64,000 nt of DNA from positions 1 through 64,000 of the forward strand of contig NZ_AQRA01000001.1 of NCBI RefSeq assembly GCF_000626715.1, in the 5' to 3' direction. Shown piece by piece: positions 26,614 through 35,677 of this stretch (positions are counted from its first letter, which is position 1; each line of letters opens with the position of its first letter). The translations under genes were made by a program, and so were the position numbers. The notes under the pieces are model-generated. The model ran no database searches. It was not told where the DNA came from and saw only the letters and a program-made list of their open reading frames with translations. The DNA is from Aquimarina atlantica (GTDB lineage: Bacteria; Bacteroidota; Bacteroidia; Flavobacteriales; Flavobacteriaceae).

Positions 26614-29600
26614 ATGAGTATAAGTATGATATATAGGATAAAGAATTCAGCTATGCTTAAAAAACACGCATATTATATTTTATTAGTAGTGTTCCTGTTT
26701 TCTTATGTATTGAAGGCGCAGGTTTTTCCGGTAAATGTTACCCCTCAAATAATACCTCCGTATAGTTTAAAATTATCCGAGTACAATACAGCTTCATCAG
26801 ATAAGCTAATCCTTAATTTATTACTAACCGATATTACAGAATCTAATAGACAAGTACGTTTAAAATTCTTTGTAGAAAATAATGCAGGTTTGTCTATCCA
26901 AAGTAATGATGTAGTGATTGGAGCTAATCCGATTTTTCTTGACGGTGGAGTACCACTACGATTAACGAATATAGATTTACAACCTTATTTTGCACTTCAG
27001 AATTTAAGAGGAATTAATCCCCAGCAATATAGTGTGCCTTTACCAGAAGGTTTATATCGTTTTTGTTTCGAAGTGTATGATGCACAATCTGGGCAGCAGA
27101 TTTCTCGTAAAAGCTGTGCTACGGTTTATTTAGTTCTTAATGATCCTCCATTTTTAAATATACCCAATAGAGGAGAACAAGTATTAATGAGAGAACCTCA
27201 AAATATTATTTTTCAATGGACTCCGCGCCACCTTAATGCAACGAATGTAGAATATGAGTTTACATTAGCAGAGATATGGGATAATCAAATGGATCCACAA
27301 GCTGCATTTTTAGCTAGTCGCCCATTATATCAAACCAATACTTTTGCTACTACTTTGTTATATGGTCCTGCAGAAACTTCTTTACTACCCGATAAAACTT
27401 ATGGATGGAGAGTACGGGCTATGGTAAGCGACGGGATTAGTGAAACATCGGTGTTTAAAAATGATGGGTATAGTGAAATCTATTACTTTACTTATACCGG
27501 TAAATGTGTAGAGCCAGAATATATATTGGCCGAAGCCAAAAATACAACTAGCGAAAAAATCTTTTGGCAGGGAGTAGATCATCTGCGATATAACGTACAA
27601 TACCGTAAGAAGGATGCAGAAAACTCAATTTGGTTTGAAGGTGGTACTCTTAATGAATATACAACTATTTATAACCTGGAACCGGGAACAACTTATGAGT
27701 TTAGAGTTGGAGGACAATGCCTGGAAAAAGGTCCATATACCTATTCTCAAATCTATGAGTTTACTACCATACTGGCAAATGACAAAGAATCAACTTATAA
27801 CTGTGGTATTACACCCGAGATTATTATTACCAATCAGGATCCTTTAGAAAGATTGGTTACAAATGAAGTATTTACAGCAGGAGATTTTCCGGTAACGGTA
27901 AAAGAGGTCAAAGGAACTAATGGTTCTTTTTCGGGATGGGGATATATCGTAGTACCTTATCTACAAGATACAAAACTTAAAGTGAGTTTTGATAATATTA
28001 GTATTAATACAGATTATCAACTTTTAGAGGGGATTGTAGTTACAGATTATGACGAAAACTGGGGAGATGTTGATTCTGTTAATGATGTGATAGAGGTTTT
28101 TGAAGGAGATAATGATCTAGAATCAGTACAGCTCGATTATGATATAACGATTAACGATATTAGAGTAAATGATGATGGTACCATAACCGTTACAGATCCC
28201 GTTACAGGAGCTATATCCAAGTATCCTGGTGGAGATGATCTAGTTATTGTTGACAGTAATGGTGATGTATACCATGTTGATGAAGATGGCAATATTAGAC
28301 AGGGAGAACCCTTGGCAGAAGGAGGTGGTGTCGATTCGGAAAATACACCTGGAGTTGATGAGAACGGAAATGTATCTCAACTTTCTGCAGAAGGAATAAA
28401 AGTAGAGTTTATAACTGATAATACGTATAACTATGGTTTTGATGCAATACCAGACGGACAGGAAAAACAATTAGAGAGCTATTACAAGCAAATAAAAGAT
28501 ACAAAAGGGAAAACCTATACGATTGTTAATAAAGCAGTAGGTAATGGAGCTACAGATAAAATAAAAGCAAAAGTAACCATTACCGATAGCAACGTATCTA
28601 TTAATGATCTCGTTATTAAAACAGCTAATGGTGAAAATGTTAAGTATGAAGTATCCGGAAGTAATGAGATTACGTTAAAACTTAATGGATATTATTCATT
28701 TGAGCATGAAAATATCTATGCTACTATACAACCAAAGGATAATAGTAAAAAACAGACTATAGCAGGAGTATTTTCACTATGGCACTTGTCCAAAAAAGAG
28801 GTTAATGTAACAATCATACCAGTTGATGGGGTATCATTACCAAGTGCATCAGAACTTACATCAAAAATCAATGCTATCTATGGTAAGGCATCGGTTAATA
28901 TTAAGCTTACTATTGTTAATGATTTTAAAGTAGATAAATCTCTTTATGGAGGAGATACAGTGCAGATGGGAGATAGTGGTTTCTTTACAAATTATACAGA
29001 AGATCAAAGCTCTATTATCAATGCTTATAAATCAAAAGAAACTACTTCTATTACATCATACTACCTTTTTGTTTTTGGAAATACTATACAACCTAGCCGA
29101 AGTGACGTTGCTGGTTTTATGCCGATTAAGCGACAATTTGGATTTATATTTAATAGTAACCTTTCCAAAGAAGAGGAAGGTAAAGATAATTTGGCAGGAA
29201 CAGTCGCTCATGAACTTGGCCATGGTGTTTTTGGATTAGAACATCCATTCACACAGTTAAAAACATCAAAAGGAGCTACAAATTGGCTTATGGATTATGG
29301 TAATGGAGTAAAATTATCACATTTGGATTGGGCGCAAATTCATAACCCTGATTTTAAATTATATCCATTTCAGGATGATGAAGAGGGAGAATATACAAAT
29401 ACTGAATTCGGAGAGAAAATATTTCAAATTATAAGATGTGCACATATAAACACTACTGATCCAAATGGCGTTATTTCTTTTGATACATCAGTTTTTGGAA
29501 AAACAGGAATTTTCAGTTCAAAATGGAAAGGATCCGATATAAAGATCAAAATTGATAAAGGAAGTTTTGAAGGAAAAGCCGTATATGAACCTGTAGAAAT

Positions 29601-32409
29601 AGGTAAAGATCCAGAAAGTCGTAAGAAAAATGGGCCTTGGCGTTATAGTTTGTTGTATAAAAATGTTGAGATATATATACTAAGGACTAGTACGGGAGCA
29701 GATTCTAGAGAATTAGATAGACTACGAGAATATCTGTTTCCTAAAGATAAGTCTCAAATAAGAAATGAAACAAATGAAATTGTAAAGGAAATATTACAAA
29801 ATAATAAATTAACAAAAGAGCATTTTGAGCAATTAAAAAGTATAGCTAATTGTGGTATACAATATTTTTCTGCTGAGACAAGGTATAGAATTATCTCTAA
29901 GATTGTAAGTACATTAGAAGCAAATGAAGATTGGTTAACAGAATATTATGAAGACCTGATACTTGATTTACTTGAAACACCCCCATCCACAGATAAAAGA
30001 TCTTTTAATAACGAAATCTTACAGTTTTTACTTGATGATTACGTATTGCTAGAAAAGCTTTTTAAACAAACACAAGATGTAAATGCTGCTTGGTTATGGG
30101 CCGGAAATGAAAATAATTTCTCTAGACTGCTTAATGTCTTATATAAGTTGTGGAATAATAGTAAATATGAAGACGAAAGTGCATATACATATATCGATTA
30201 TGTAGCGGATTATTCAACACCTAGAACCTCTCATTTAATCCATTATGATGGGAAATCATGGTTCCCTAATGTAACTTATGACTCTGCTGTATTTAATAAG
30301 GAACATTTAATTATTCCTGCAGATATGGGAAGTCGGAAGGGAGCATTAAAATATAAATATTATCAGCCAGTTATGGTAATCTTTGAGAATGGAGATAATT
30401 CAAAGGTTACAAAAAAAATACCAGCAATAATTTTTGCAGGAAATGTAAAGAGAGATAACCTGAGGAAAAACCTGGAAAAAGCAGAGCTTGTAATGGATGT
30501 TGCGCTAACTGCTAGCGGGATAGGTAATTTAGCTAAAATAAAACATCTTAAAAATGTTGGTAAGATAAGTAGCTTTTTTGAAGGTTTAAAAGGATTGGAT
30601 GTACTAGTATCTACAGCAAATCTATTAGTTAAATATTCTAAACCTTGCGACTCACCAAAACAACCTCAGACGAAAAAAGAAAAGACATATTGCGATATGT
30701 TAGGGATTTTTGGTGATGTATTGGGATTAGGAATTGGATATGGTGATTTGGTGAAAAGAAGTGCTGAATTAAAGAAAGCTGCAGGTAAAGTACATAAAGA
30801 AATAAAGGATAATCCTGATTTAATACCAGATGGTTCAGATAGAGAAAAAATTCTTAAAGGATTAAGAAAAATAGCAAAAGAAATTGGTGGTGATGTTAGT
30901 TTAGAACAACTTTGGAAAATATATGAAGACCGTAATTTATTTGCTACAATACTTAATAGTTTTGAAAATGTAAAGTTGGGATTATCTACTGTTGAGACTT
31001 TATTAAAGTATTCAAAAACTTGTAAGACAGATGAAACTTGTAAGGCTGTACAGTTTTATCTAGGGATTATTCAAAAAGGAATAAAGATAAAAGAGTTAGG
31101 TGATAAACTTACAAAAGCACAAGAAACTGAGATTAAGAATGAATCAAAAGTTCTATTAAATAAAATAAAAGATGATCCAAAATTTCTTAAAGATAAACCA
31201 GAAAAAAGAAAGAGATTAATTGAAGGACTTGAGGTTACAGAAGGAATTAGAATTCCAACGTTAAAAACTGTTTTATCTGATTTACCCGAGAATAAACATC
31301 AAAATATTAAACGACTGTATGACAATGCATCACCAGATAAAAAGGCAAATCTTGAGAAATCATGGGAAATATTAGAACCTTTTAGAAATACTCGTTTTGC
31401 AAACGATGGCAAAAATTTAGAGATTCTGGCCAAGATACATAGTCGCTTTGTTTATAATAAAAAAGAATCATTTGAAGGGTTAAAGGCTCTTATGGTAGAA
31501 GGATCTACTGCTAATAAACAAAAATTAATTGATGGGCTCGAAGAAGCAGATAAGATATTTGATTCTAAATTAAAGTTACCAATTAAGTTTTCTGGCATTA
31601 AAAAAGGAGAAGTAAAAGTAGTCGATAATGAAAATACAGAAATAGCACGTATAGATATAGAAGGAAACCTGATCAAGAAAAAATTTCTGGATGAGGCAGA
31701 TGGAGCAGAAGTTGCGGGCAAGTATAAAGAGCATGTAATTTTAAGAAAAGGAAAAGAGATTGGGTTTAAGAAAATTGATAATGCGAAATATGACAGATCT
31801 ACTATTAATTCAATTAATGGATTTTCTGATAATGTAGCTTCAATTGTTAGTAAGCATGGAATAAGTGTAGAAAACTTTAAGAAAATCTATCAGAAAATGA
31901 AATATCATCAACTAAAAGAAGATGATAAAGCCATAATAAGTGCTATTAGGAATTCGATACCTATACCAGATGGAAATACAATACTTCAAAAAGTGATCTC
32001 CAAATCTGATATAGAAAAATATTTGGACGGAACTTATAATACAGTTGGAGGATTTATTACGGCTGCAAAAGATGCGAAACACCTAAAAACATACGAGGAT
32101 ATCTTCTACGGAATGAGACTTGATTATGATGGTTCAGATTTTAAATTATCTGATGGTAGTTGTGGTATTATTAGATATAAAGTTGAAAACCCGAATTTGA
32201 CAATACCTCAAGGGGCGGGAATATCATATCCATACACCGGTAACGGGTTTACATCTGGAAATAATGGTAGACTGGGAGTTCCTGAATTAGAATCTCCACG
32301 TTATACACCTCAACATGGTGATTCTATGTTTAGATTAATGTCAGACGGTTCTGAGAAGTTAATAGCAAAGTTTGATAAAGATAAAAACAAGTTTGTTCCT
32401 GCAGAATGA
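26614..32409 (+). CDS. Giant fibronectin/metzincin-like protein with variable C-terminal tip, candidate polymorphic toxin
   Basis: A 1931-residue exported protein. The signal peptide is best read from the internal ATG at 26653 (MLKKHAYYILLVVFLFSY); either start is possible. The N-terminal third (about 20-300) starts VFPVNVTPQIIPPYSLKLSE and resembles, from memory, proteins labelled TANFOR-domain in Bacteroidota. A fibronectin III module lies at about 300-385. A metzincin-like zinc site follows: HELGHGVFGLEH with His866, Glu867, His870 and His877, and a Met-turn at Met893 (NWLMDYG). Residues about 1290-1650 are helical and internally repeated. The final 126 residues (about 1806-1931, from NTVGGFITAAKDAKHL) look like a separate globular tip of unknown activity. 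This layout (secretion region, peptidase, stalk, tip, then an overlapping small gene) is typical of polymorphic toxins. Toxicity is inferred, not shown. Confidence 0.8.
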   Translation: MSISMIYRIKNSAMLKKHAYYILLVVFLFSYVLKAQVFPVNVTPQIIPPYSLKLSEYNTASSDKLILNLLLTDITESNRQVRLKFFVENNAGLSIQSNDVVIGANPIFLDGGVPLRLTNIDLQPYFALQNLRGINPQQYSVPLPEGLYRFCFEVYDAQSGQQISRKSCATVYLVLNDPPFLNIPNRGEQVLMREPQNIIFQWTPRHLNATNVEYEFTLAEIWDNQMDPQAAFLASRPLYQTNTFATTLLYGPAETSLLPDKTYGWRVRAMVSDGISETSVFKNDGYSEIYYFTYTGKCVEPEYILAEAKNTTSEKIFWQGVDHLRYNVQYRKKDAENSIWFEGGTLNEYTTIYNLEPGTTYEFRVGGQCLEKGPYTYSQIYEFTTILANDKESTYNCGITPEIIITNQDPLERLVTNEVFTAGDFPVTVKEVKGTNGSFSGWGYIVVPYLQDTKLKVSFDNISINTDYQLLEGIVVTDYDENWGDVDSVNDVIEVFEGDNDLESVQLDYDITINDIRVNDDGTITVTDPVTGAISKYPGGDDLVIVDSNGDVYHVDEDGNIRQGEPLAEGGGVDSENTPGVDENGNVSQLSAEGIKVEFITDNTYNYGFDAIPDGQEKQLESYYKQIKDTKGKTYTIVNKAVGNGATDKIKAKVTITDSNVSINDLVIKTANGENVKYEVSGSNEITLKLNGYYSFEHENIYATIQPKDNSKKQTIAGVFSLWHLSKKEVNVTIIPVDGVSLPSASELTSKINAIYGKASVNIKLTIVNDFKVDKSLYGGDTVQMGDSGFFTNYTEDQSSIINAYKSKETTSITSYYLFVFGNTIQPSRSDVAGFMPIKRQFGFIFNSNLSKEEEGKDNLAGTVAHELGHGVFGLEHPFTQLKTSKGATNWLMDYGNGVKLSHLDWAQIHNPDFKLYPFQDDEEGEYTNTEFGEKIFQIIRCAHINTTDPNGVISFDTSVFGKTGIFSSKWKGSDIKIKIDKGSFEGKAVYEPVEIGKDPESRKKNGPWRYSLLYKNVEIYILRTSTGADSRELDRLREYLFPKDKSQIRNETNEIVKEILQNNKLTKEHFEQLKSIANCGIQYFSAETRYRIISKIVSTLEANEDWLTEYYEDLILDLLETPPSTDKRSFNNEILQFLLDDYVLLEKLFKQTQDVNAAWLWAGNENNFSRLLNVLYKLWNNSKYEDESAYTYIDYVADYSTPRTSHLIHYDGKSWFPNVTYDSAVFNKEHLIIPADMGSRKGALKYKYYQPVMVIFENGDNSKVTKKIPAIIFAGNVKRDNLRKNLEKAELVMDVALTASGIGNLAKIKHLKNVGKISSFFEGLKGLDVLVSTANLLVKYSKPCDSPKQPQTKKEKTYCDMLGIFGDVLGLGIGYGDLVKRSAELKKAAGKVHKEIKDNPDLIPDGSDREKILKGLRKIAKEIGGDVSLEQLWKIYEDRNLFATILNSFENVKLGLSTVETLLKYSKTCKTDETCKAVQFYLGIIQKGIKIKELGDKLTKAQETEIKNESKVLLNKIKDDPKFLKDKPEKRKRLIEGLEVTEGIRIPTLKTVLSDLPENKHQNIKRLYDNASPDKKANLEKSWEILEPFRNTRFANDGKNLEILAKIHSRFVYNKKESFEGLKALMVEGSTANKQKLIDGLEEADKIFDSKLKLPIKFSGIKKGEVKVVDNENTEIARIDIEGNLIKKKFLDEADGAEVAGKYKEHVILRKGKEIGFKKIDNAKYDRSTINSINGFSDNVASIVSKHGISVENFKKIYQKMKYHQLKEDDKAIISAIRNSIPIPDGNTILQKVISKSDIEKYLDGTYNTVGGFITAAKDAKHLKTYEDIFYGMRLDYDGSDFKLSDGSCGIIRYKVENPNLTIPQGAGISYPYTGNGFTSGNNGRLGVPELESPRYTPQHGDSMFRLMSDGSEKLIAKFDKDKNKFVPAE

Positions 32410-32894
32410 TAATAAGACAAGGAGAATATACAAATTATAACGGGTATGAAATAAGATTTCATGAAGTAAGACATGAAGCTCCAATTCCTTTTACTCATTT
32501 CATATTACTCTATGAAAATGAAAAAGAATGCCCAATTGATGAATTTGAGAAAAGTATTCATGGGGGATTTATAAAAATTATCAAAAAAGAGATGTTAAAG
32601 AATGCGTTTGGGATTGTAACCAAAGCTCTTTATAGAGGAGCTGTATTTGAAACTTATCATTATTTCGAGGATATAAAAAGTGTGAGTTTAAAAACTTATG
32701 ATAAAGAAATTGGTGAAAAATTACCATTTGTAAAACTTATAGATTCTAGTGGAATAGCATATTATTCTGGTGAAGTTAAACTCTCAGAAATAGAAAAAAT
32801 ATGGGAAATAAGAACAAAATCGAAATATGATGTGCCAATGCCGTCTGATATAGAAGAGATGAAAATTACTTGGGAACAATATACAGACTCTTAA
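32406..32894 (+). CDS. Candidate immunity protein
   Basis: A 162-residue protein with no signal peptide or membrane segment, so cytoplasmic. Its ATG overlaps the last codon and stop of the giant upstream gene by 4 bp (ATGA), a coupling typical of toxin-immunity pairs. It is rich in Glu, Lys, Ile and Tyr (NGYEIRFHEVRHEAPIPFTH, RGAVFETYHYFEDIKSVSLK, MKITWEQYTDS). I recognise no named immunity family. The call rests on position, size and the absence of an export signal in an operon where all other products are exported. Confidence 0.6.
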   Translation: MIIRQGEYTNYNGYEIRFHEVRHEAPIPFTHFILLYENEKECPIDEFEKSIHGGFIKIIKKEMLKNAFGIVTKALYRGAVFETYHYFEDIKSVSLKTYDKEIGEKLPFVKLIDSSGIAYYSGEVKLSEIEKIWEIRTKSKYDVPMPSDIEEMKITWEQYTDS

Positions 32895-32899
32895 ATAAG

Positions 32900-33028
32900 A
32901 TGAAGAGTTATAGAAAAAAAGAGTATTTAATTCATAAAATCTCTAGTGTTTTTAGGTTTGAATTTTTTTACTACGAAGTTAGATTGTTTAAGCCATATTC
33001 TGGTTTTTGGCAGATAAATAAAATATAG
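32900..33028 (+). CDS. Possible small ORF between the immunity candidate and the barrel gene
   Basis: A 42-codon frame opens 5 bp after the immunity candidate's stop: MKSYRKKEYLIHKISSVFRF and on to QINKI. It is basic and aromatic-rich, with no signal peptide. The tight spacing fits the operon, but length and composition are also compatible with chance in AT-rich DNA. No homology is recognised. Confidence 0.25.
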   Translation: MKSYRKKEYLIHKISSVFRFEFFYYEVRLFKPYSGFWQINKI

Positions 33029-33083
33029 AGTAGTGTACTTAATAAAGAGAGAAAAATAATCTTATTCATGTTATAAGAGAATT

Positions 33084-35528
33084 GTGGGGAAATTTTATAT
33101 AAAATCATTTTTGAGTATACCAACTAAAATAAAGTTTTTGAATAAGCTATTATTAGTGTTTTTGGTATTTCCTTTTTTATCTATTGCACAAACACTGGAT
33201 TATGAAACGATCACTCAGAGTAAGCCCTTAAAAGTAAGTGGCCAGATTTCTGCCAGTGGTGTGTATTACAATTCGAATCAAAACAATAACCGAGAGCCCT
33301 TTACTTATTTTTTGCAAGGAGCCCTTAATATTAATATCTATAGTTTTTCTATTCCGATTTCGTATAGTTTTTCGAATCAGGGGGAGAATTTAGGCTATCA
33401 ATTGCCGTTTGATTTTAATCGTATTAGTTTACATCCCAAGTATAAATGGATTACGGGCCATATCGGTAATATAAGTATGACCTTTTCTCCTTATACCTTA
33501 AGTGGTCATCAGTTTACAGGTGGAGGTATAGATCTTACTCCACCGGGAGCGTTTAAAATCAGTGCTATGAGTGGTCGTTTACTAAAAGCAGTAGAGGATA
33601 ATGCAGATGCAAGAACGGTTCCTTCTTATACCCGTATGGGCTATGGAGTAAAAACAAGTTTTGAAAAAGAACGATATAAAATAGGCGTTATAGGTTTCTA
33701 TGCCAAAGATGATCAAAACTCTATTGATTCTATCCCCGAAGCCAAAGGCGTATTACCCCAGGAGAACCTGGTAGTAAGTTTAGAAGGAGAGGTTAAATTA
33801 GGTAGAAGTTTTAGTCTTCAGGCCGAATATGCCGCTACGGCAATTACCAAAGATACCAGAGCCGAAGAGGTTGATAATTCGGAGATCTCTCCGATTGCTA
33901 CTATTTTTAATAATCGGGCATCTACCGAATATTATACAGCAATAAAGACCCGTTTGGGTTATGCTATAGGTAGAGTGAATTTTGGTTTGGGATACGAACG
34001 TATTGATCCGGGATATGAAACCCTGGGAGCTTATTATTTTAATAATGATTTCGAAAACATCACCTTAGACGCTTCTAATACCTTTTTTAAGGATAAATTG
34101 AGTTTAGCTCTTAATATAGGATATCAAAGAGATGATTTGGATAATTTGAAGGCTAATAATACCAATCGTACAGTGGGCTCCTTAAATGCGACTCTTTCTG
34201 TATCCGACCGGTTGAATATTTCTGGTATGTATTCTAATTTTAGCACATTTACCAATATTAAACCTAATCAGTTTGATGAGATTAATGATGCCGATCTATT
34301 AGATGAACAGATCGAGGATCTGGATTACAAACAGTTGTCACAGACGGCAACATTAACGATTAATTATGTACTCTCTAGTAAAAAAACTTCACGCCAGAAT
34401 CTTACAATGAATTATGCCTTAAATGATGTCTCGAATGAGCAGGGAGGAGTGGTAAGACTAGGCGATGCATCTACTTTTCATAATATGAATTTGGGTCATA
34501 CGATAGATTTTTCAGAAAGGAATCTTAATATAAGTACATCTGTTAATGGTACTTATAATACCATTGGCAGAGAAGAAGCAACAACCTGGGGGCCTACGGT
34601 AAGTGTTGGGAAGCGATATTTTAAAAAGACCTTAAATACTCGATTATCAGCAGGATATAATAGTTCTAGTAATGCTACATTTACGACAGGTGTAACGAAT
34701 CTTCGAGGAGCGGTGACCTATACCTTAAAAGAGCGGCATAATTTTAATCTTAATGCTGTACAGTTGTTTAGGAATGGAGGTAGTACAGGAAGTCTAAGTG
34801 AGTTTACAGCTACTTTTAGTTATAATTATGCATTTGGATTAAAGAAGCCTAAAATTAATTTCAATAAGAGACCAAAGAAAGCTAAAAAGCCAAAAGAAGC
34901 GAATGATTCTATCAAGATTCATTATAGGAAGTATCGTTATGAAGGACTCCCTATAGATATCACCCCAGAGTTACTAGCACTACCAGATAAAGAAGGTTTT
35001 GCCCATCTTATCAAGGATAAACGAGGAAGATTAAGTGATCTAGGAGCACAGCTTGTAGAAACAGAACAGAAAGATAAAAGAGTTTACAAAGAGGTGGCTA
35101 TCAGTTACCTAAAGGCGATGAATCTTTATTTTGATTTTGCAGCATTTTACAATGAGAAAATATACGAATCTTACTTAAAACTGGTTTATGAAGCACAGGA
35201 TATTGATCGACAGATACGAGATGAGTTTACGGTGTTAAGTGCAAGAATCAATAGTGCTGAAGAAACAAACCAGGAAGACCTGGATAGGCAGAAAGTATTA
35301 GAGAAGCGATATGAATCACATACCGAACTTTTGACATCGTTATTAAAATGGAATTTAAAACCAGAAGATATCGAATATCCAGAAGGGGATATTAAAGTAC
35401 TAAAACGGCAAAATGCCTCAAAAGTCTTCTCTATGTATCAAAATGATACTCCAGAAAGAGATATTATAAAGTTTATAGAAATACGATTGGCAGATGTATT
35501 TCATAAACTATTAAAAGAAGAAAATTAA
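33084..35528 (+). CDS. Outer-membrane beta-barrel protein with helical C-terminal tail
   Basis: An 814-residue protein that starts at GTG; no ATG gives a signal peptide. The signal sequence is long and ends FPFLSIAQ. Residues about 45-585 alternate short beta strands with aromatic ends and polar turns (KVSGQISASGVYYNSNQ, FSIPISYSFSNQG, RVNFGLGYERIDPGYETLG, TATFSYNYAFG), as in a large outer-membrane barrel. After a lysine/proline linker (FNKRPKKAKKPKEAN, about 590-610) comes a soluble helical domain of about 200 residues (KVYKEVAISYL region to RLADVFHKLLKEEN), expected in the periplasm. I do not recognise a named family. It closes the operon and could be the membrane platform or conduit for the exported partners (inference). 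Confidence 0.75.
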   Translation: MGKFYIKSFLSIPTKIKFLNKLLLVFLVFPFLSIAQTLDYETITQSKPLKVSGQISASGVYYNSNQNNNREPFTYFLQGALNINIYSFSIPISYSFSNQGENLGYQLPFDFNRISLHPKYKWITGHIGNISMTFSPYTLSGHQFTGGGIDLTPPGAFKISAMSGRLLKAVEDNADARTVPSYTRMGYGVKTSFEKERYKIGVIGFYAKDDQNSIDSIPEAKGVLPQENLVVSLEGEVKLGRSFSLQAEYAATAITKDTRAEEVDNSEISPIATIFNNRASTEYYTAIKTRLGYAIGRVNFGLGYERIDPGYETLGAYYFNNDFENITLDASNTFFKDKLSLALNIGYQRDDLDNLKANNTNRTVGSLNATLSVSDRLNISGMYSNFSTFTNIKPNQFDEINDADLLDEQIEDLDYKQLSQTATLTINYVLSSKKTSRQNLTMNYALNDVSNEQGGVVRLGDASTFHNMNLGHTIDFSERNLNISTSVNGTYNTIGREEATTWGPTVSVGKRYFKKTLNTRLSAGYNSSSNATFTTGVTNLRGAVTYTLKERHNFNLNAVQLFRNGGSTGSLSEFTATFSYNYAFGLKKPKINFNKRPKKAKKPKEANDSIKIHYRKYRYEGLPIDITPELLALPDKEGFAHLIKDKRGRLSDLGAQLVETEQKDKRVYKEVAISYLKAMNLYFDFAAFYNEKIYESYLKLVYEAQDIDRQIRDEFTVLSARINSAEETNQEDLDRQKVLEKRYESHTELLTSLLKWNLKPEDIEYPEGDIKVLKRQNASKVFSMYQNDTPERDIIKFIEIRLADVFHKLLKEEN

Positions 35529-35572
35529 TATATACTACTATTTAGGTTTTATTTTATGGTTTAAAGAAAAAA

Positions 35573-35591
35573 TTCTGTAAAAAGTACAGAA
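35573..35591 (+). terminator. Hairpin after the barrel gene, possible operon end
   Basis: TTCTGTA (35573-35579) pairs with TACAGAA (35585-35591), loop AAAAG. No U-tract follows directly, so this may be a weak terminator or an operator for the next gene. Confidence 0.35.
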
Positions 35592-35632
35592 ACAACTGTA
35601 TTCTTTATACACATATATAAATTGCCTATCTC

Positions 35633-35640
35633 TAATTTTG
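35633..35640 (+). promoter_or_regulatory. Candidate -7 box of the DUF3291 gene
   Basis: TAATTTTG matches TAnnTTTG, 37 bp before the ATG; no clear -33 element. Confidence 0.45.
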
Positions 35641-35677
35641 AATATTAATATTGACAATACAGTAAAAAATTAAAATT

